Source: CAIKBL01 sp050247235 (GTDB taxonomy: Bacteria > Pseudomonadota > Gammaproteobacteria > Ga0077536). Taken from it: a stretch of DNA of 64,000 nucleotides. The notes beneath the pieces were generated by a model. That model made no database searches, had not been told where the DNA came from, and was given only the letters and a program-made list of their open reading frames with translations. Shown here one piece after another: positions 63,828 through 64,000 of this stretch (its first letter is position 1; every line of letters starts with the position of its first letter). The position numbers and the translations under genes are program-made. The DNA is taken from assembly GCA_050247235.1 (NCBI GenBank), contig JBFWUN010000007.1:49433-113432 (forward strand). Direction: 5' to 3'.

Positions 63828-64000
63828 ATGAACTCCTCGGGATACCGCCGCAACCTTCGATTCTCCAGTGCCGTTTCGGCCGCAGTGGTTGTCGCGCTGA
63901 TGTTCAGGATGGCGATGCCCTGGAGCGGCAGCGCGCCGTACGACAACCTCGCCGGCTACCTGGGGCTCGCCAAGGTTGTCAGCTGGGCTCTGAGCCCCTA
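63828..64000 (+). CDS. possible 5' end of an unrecognised gene
   Basis: From ATG at 63828 a frame stays open to the window edge (57 codons): MNSSGYRRNLRFSSAVSAA, then a hydrophobic stretch VVVALMFRMAMPW. It could be a membrane or exported protein. An opposite-strand frame (63635-63946) is also open, and no family is recognised on either strand. No clear ribosome site. The 84 bases before it hold nothing I can identify. Confidence 0.3.
   Translation, partial: MNSSGYRRNLRFSSAVSAAVVVALMFRMAMPWSGSAPYDNLAGYLGLAKVVSWALSP

Overview
The window reads as a chromosomal scaffold of a gammaproteobacterium, apparently free-living with respiration tuned to low oxygen. The complete rRNA operon has gammaproteobacterial 16S features. 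The mepM-anmK-erpA-tyrS neighbourhood is typical of gammaproteobacteria, and an RpfF/RpfC pair points towards the Xanthomonadales/Nevskiales/Steroidobacter side of the class. The family-level placement is a guess. A run of exactly 100 N at 58230-58329 marks a scaffold join, so this is probably a draft or metagenome-assembled genome. By eye, the first ~17 kb has clearly lower GC than the rest.

Layout. 1-5169: housekeeping genes (hemJ, bactofilin, erpA, anmK, an M23 endopeptidase, tyrS). 5413-10833: rrn operon with promoter, boxA, 16S, tRNA-Ile, tRNA-Ala, 23S, 5S and terminator. 10963-16404: a diffusible-signal-factor (DSF) quorum-sensing locus in which an RpfF synthase sits opposite an acyl carrier protein, a ketosynthase and an RpfC-like hybrid kinase. 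16581-22751: cysteine synthase, GST, serine hydrolase, DUF1330, autotransporter and FecR-domain protein. 22762-28814: EmrAB/TolC-type efflux with TetR, then ChrA.

29014-47907 is a large low-oxygen region: CBS, MgtC/DUF4010, MscS, PatZ-like acetyltransferase, Usp, FixL-FixJ, an FNR with all four cluster cysteines, a degenerate receiver protein, TauE/SafE, ccoS-ccoI and divergent ccoNOQP-x-y-ccoG-fixH. FNR-type boxes lie at class II distance from -10 elements before ccoN (41967) and a universal stress gene (55319). Weaker boxes are at 28912, 30765 and 52055. The parts fit a cascade in which oxygen is sensed by FixL heme and FNR iron-sulfur chemistry and controls cbb3 oxidase and stress genes.

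47930-57656: a PEP-CTERM protein, the mlaFEDC phospholipid-transport operon, and a Lon-like protease/Usp/DksA/CbpA-CbpM stress cluster. 57664-64000: Zur, the gap, nitroreductase, VOC protein, an unusual GFA-CoA-transferase fusion translationally coupled to a 3-mercaptopropionate-dioxygenase-like protein, a RelE/HigA-type toxin-antitoxin pair, and a probable selenoprotein.

The standout is the last of these. At 62796-63743 a GrdB-like reductase reads through an in-frame TGA (63348-63350) as a U-x-x-C motif. A hairpin with a CGUGA loop begins at the right distance downstream to be a bacterial SECIS element. A standard gene caller would split this gene in two.
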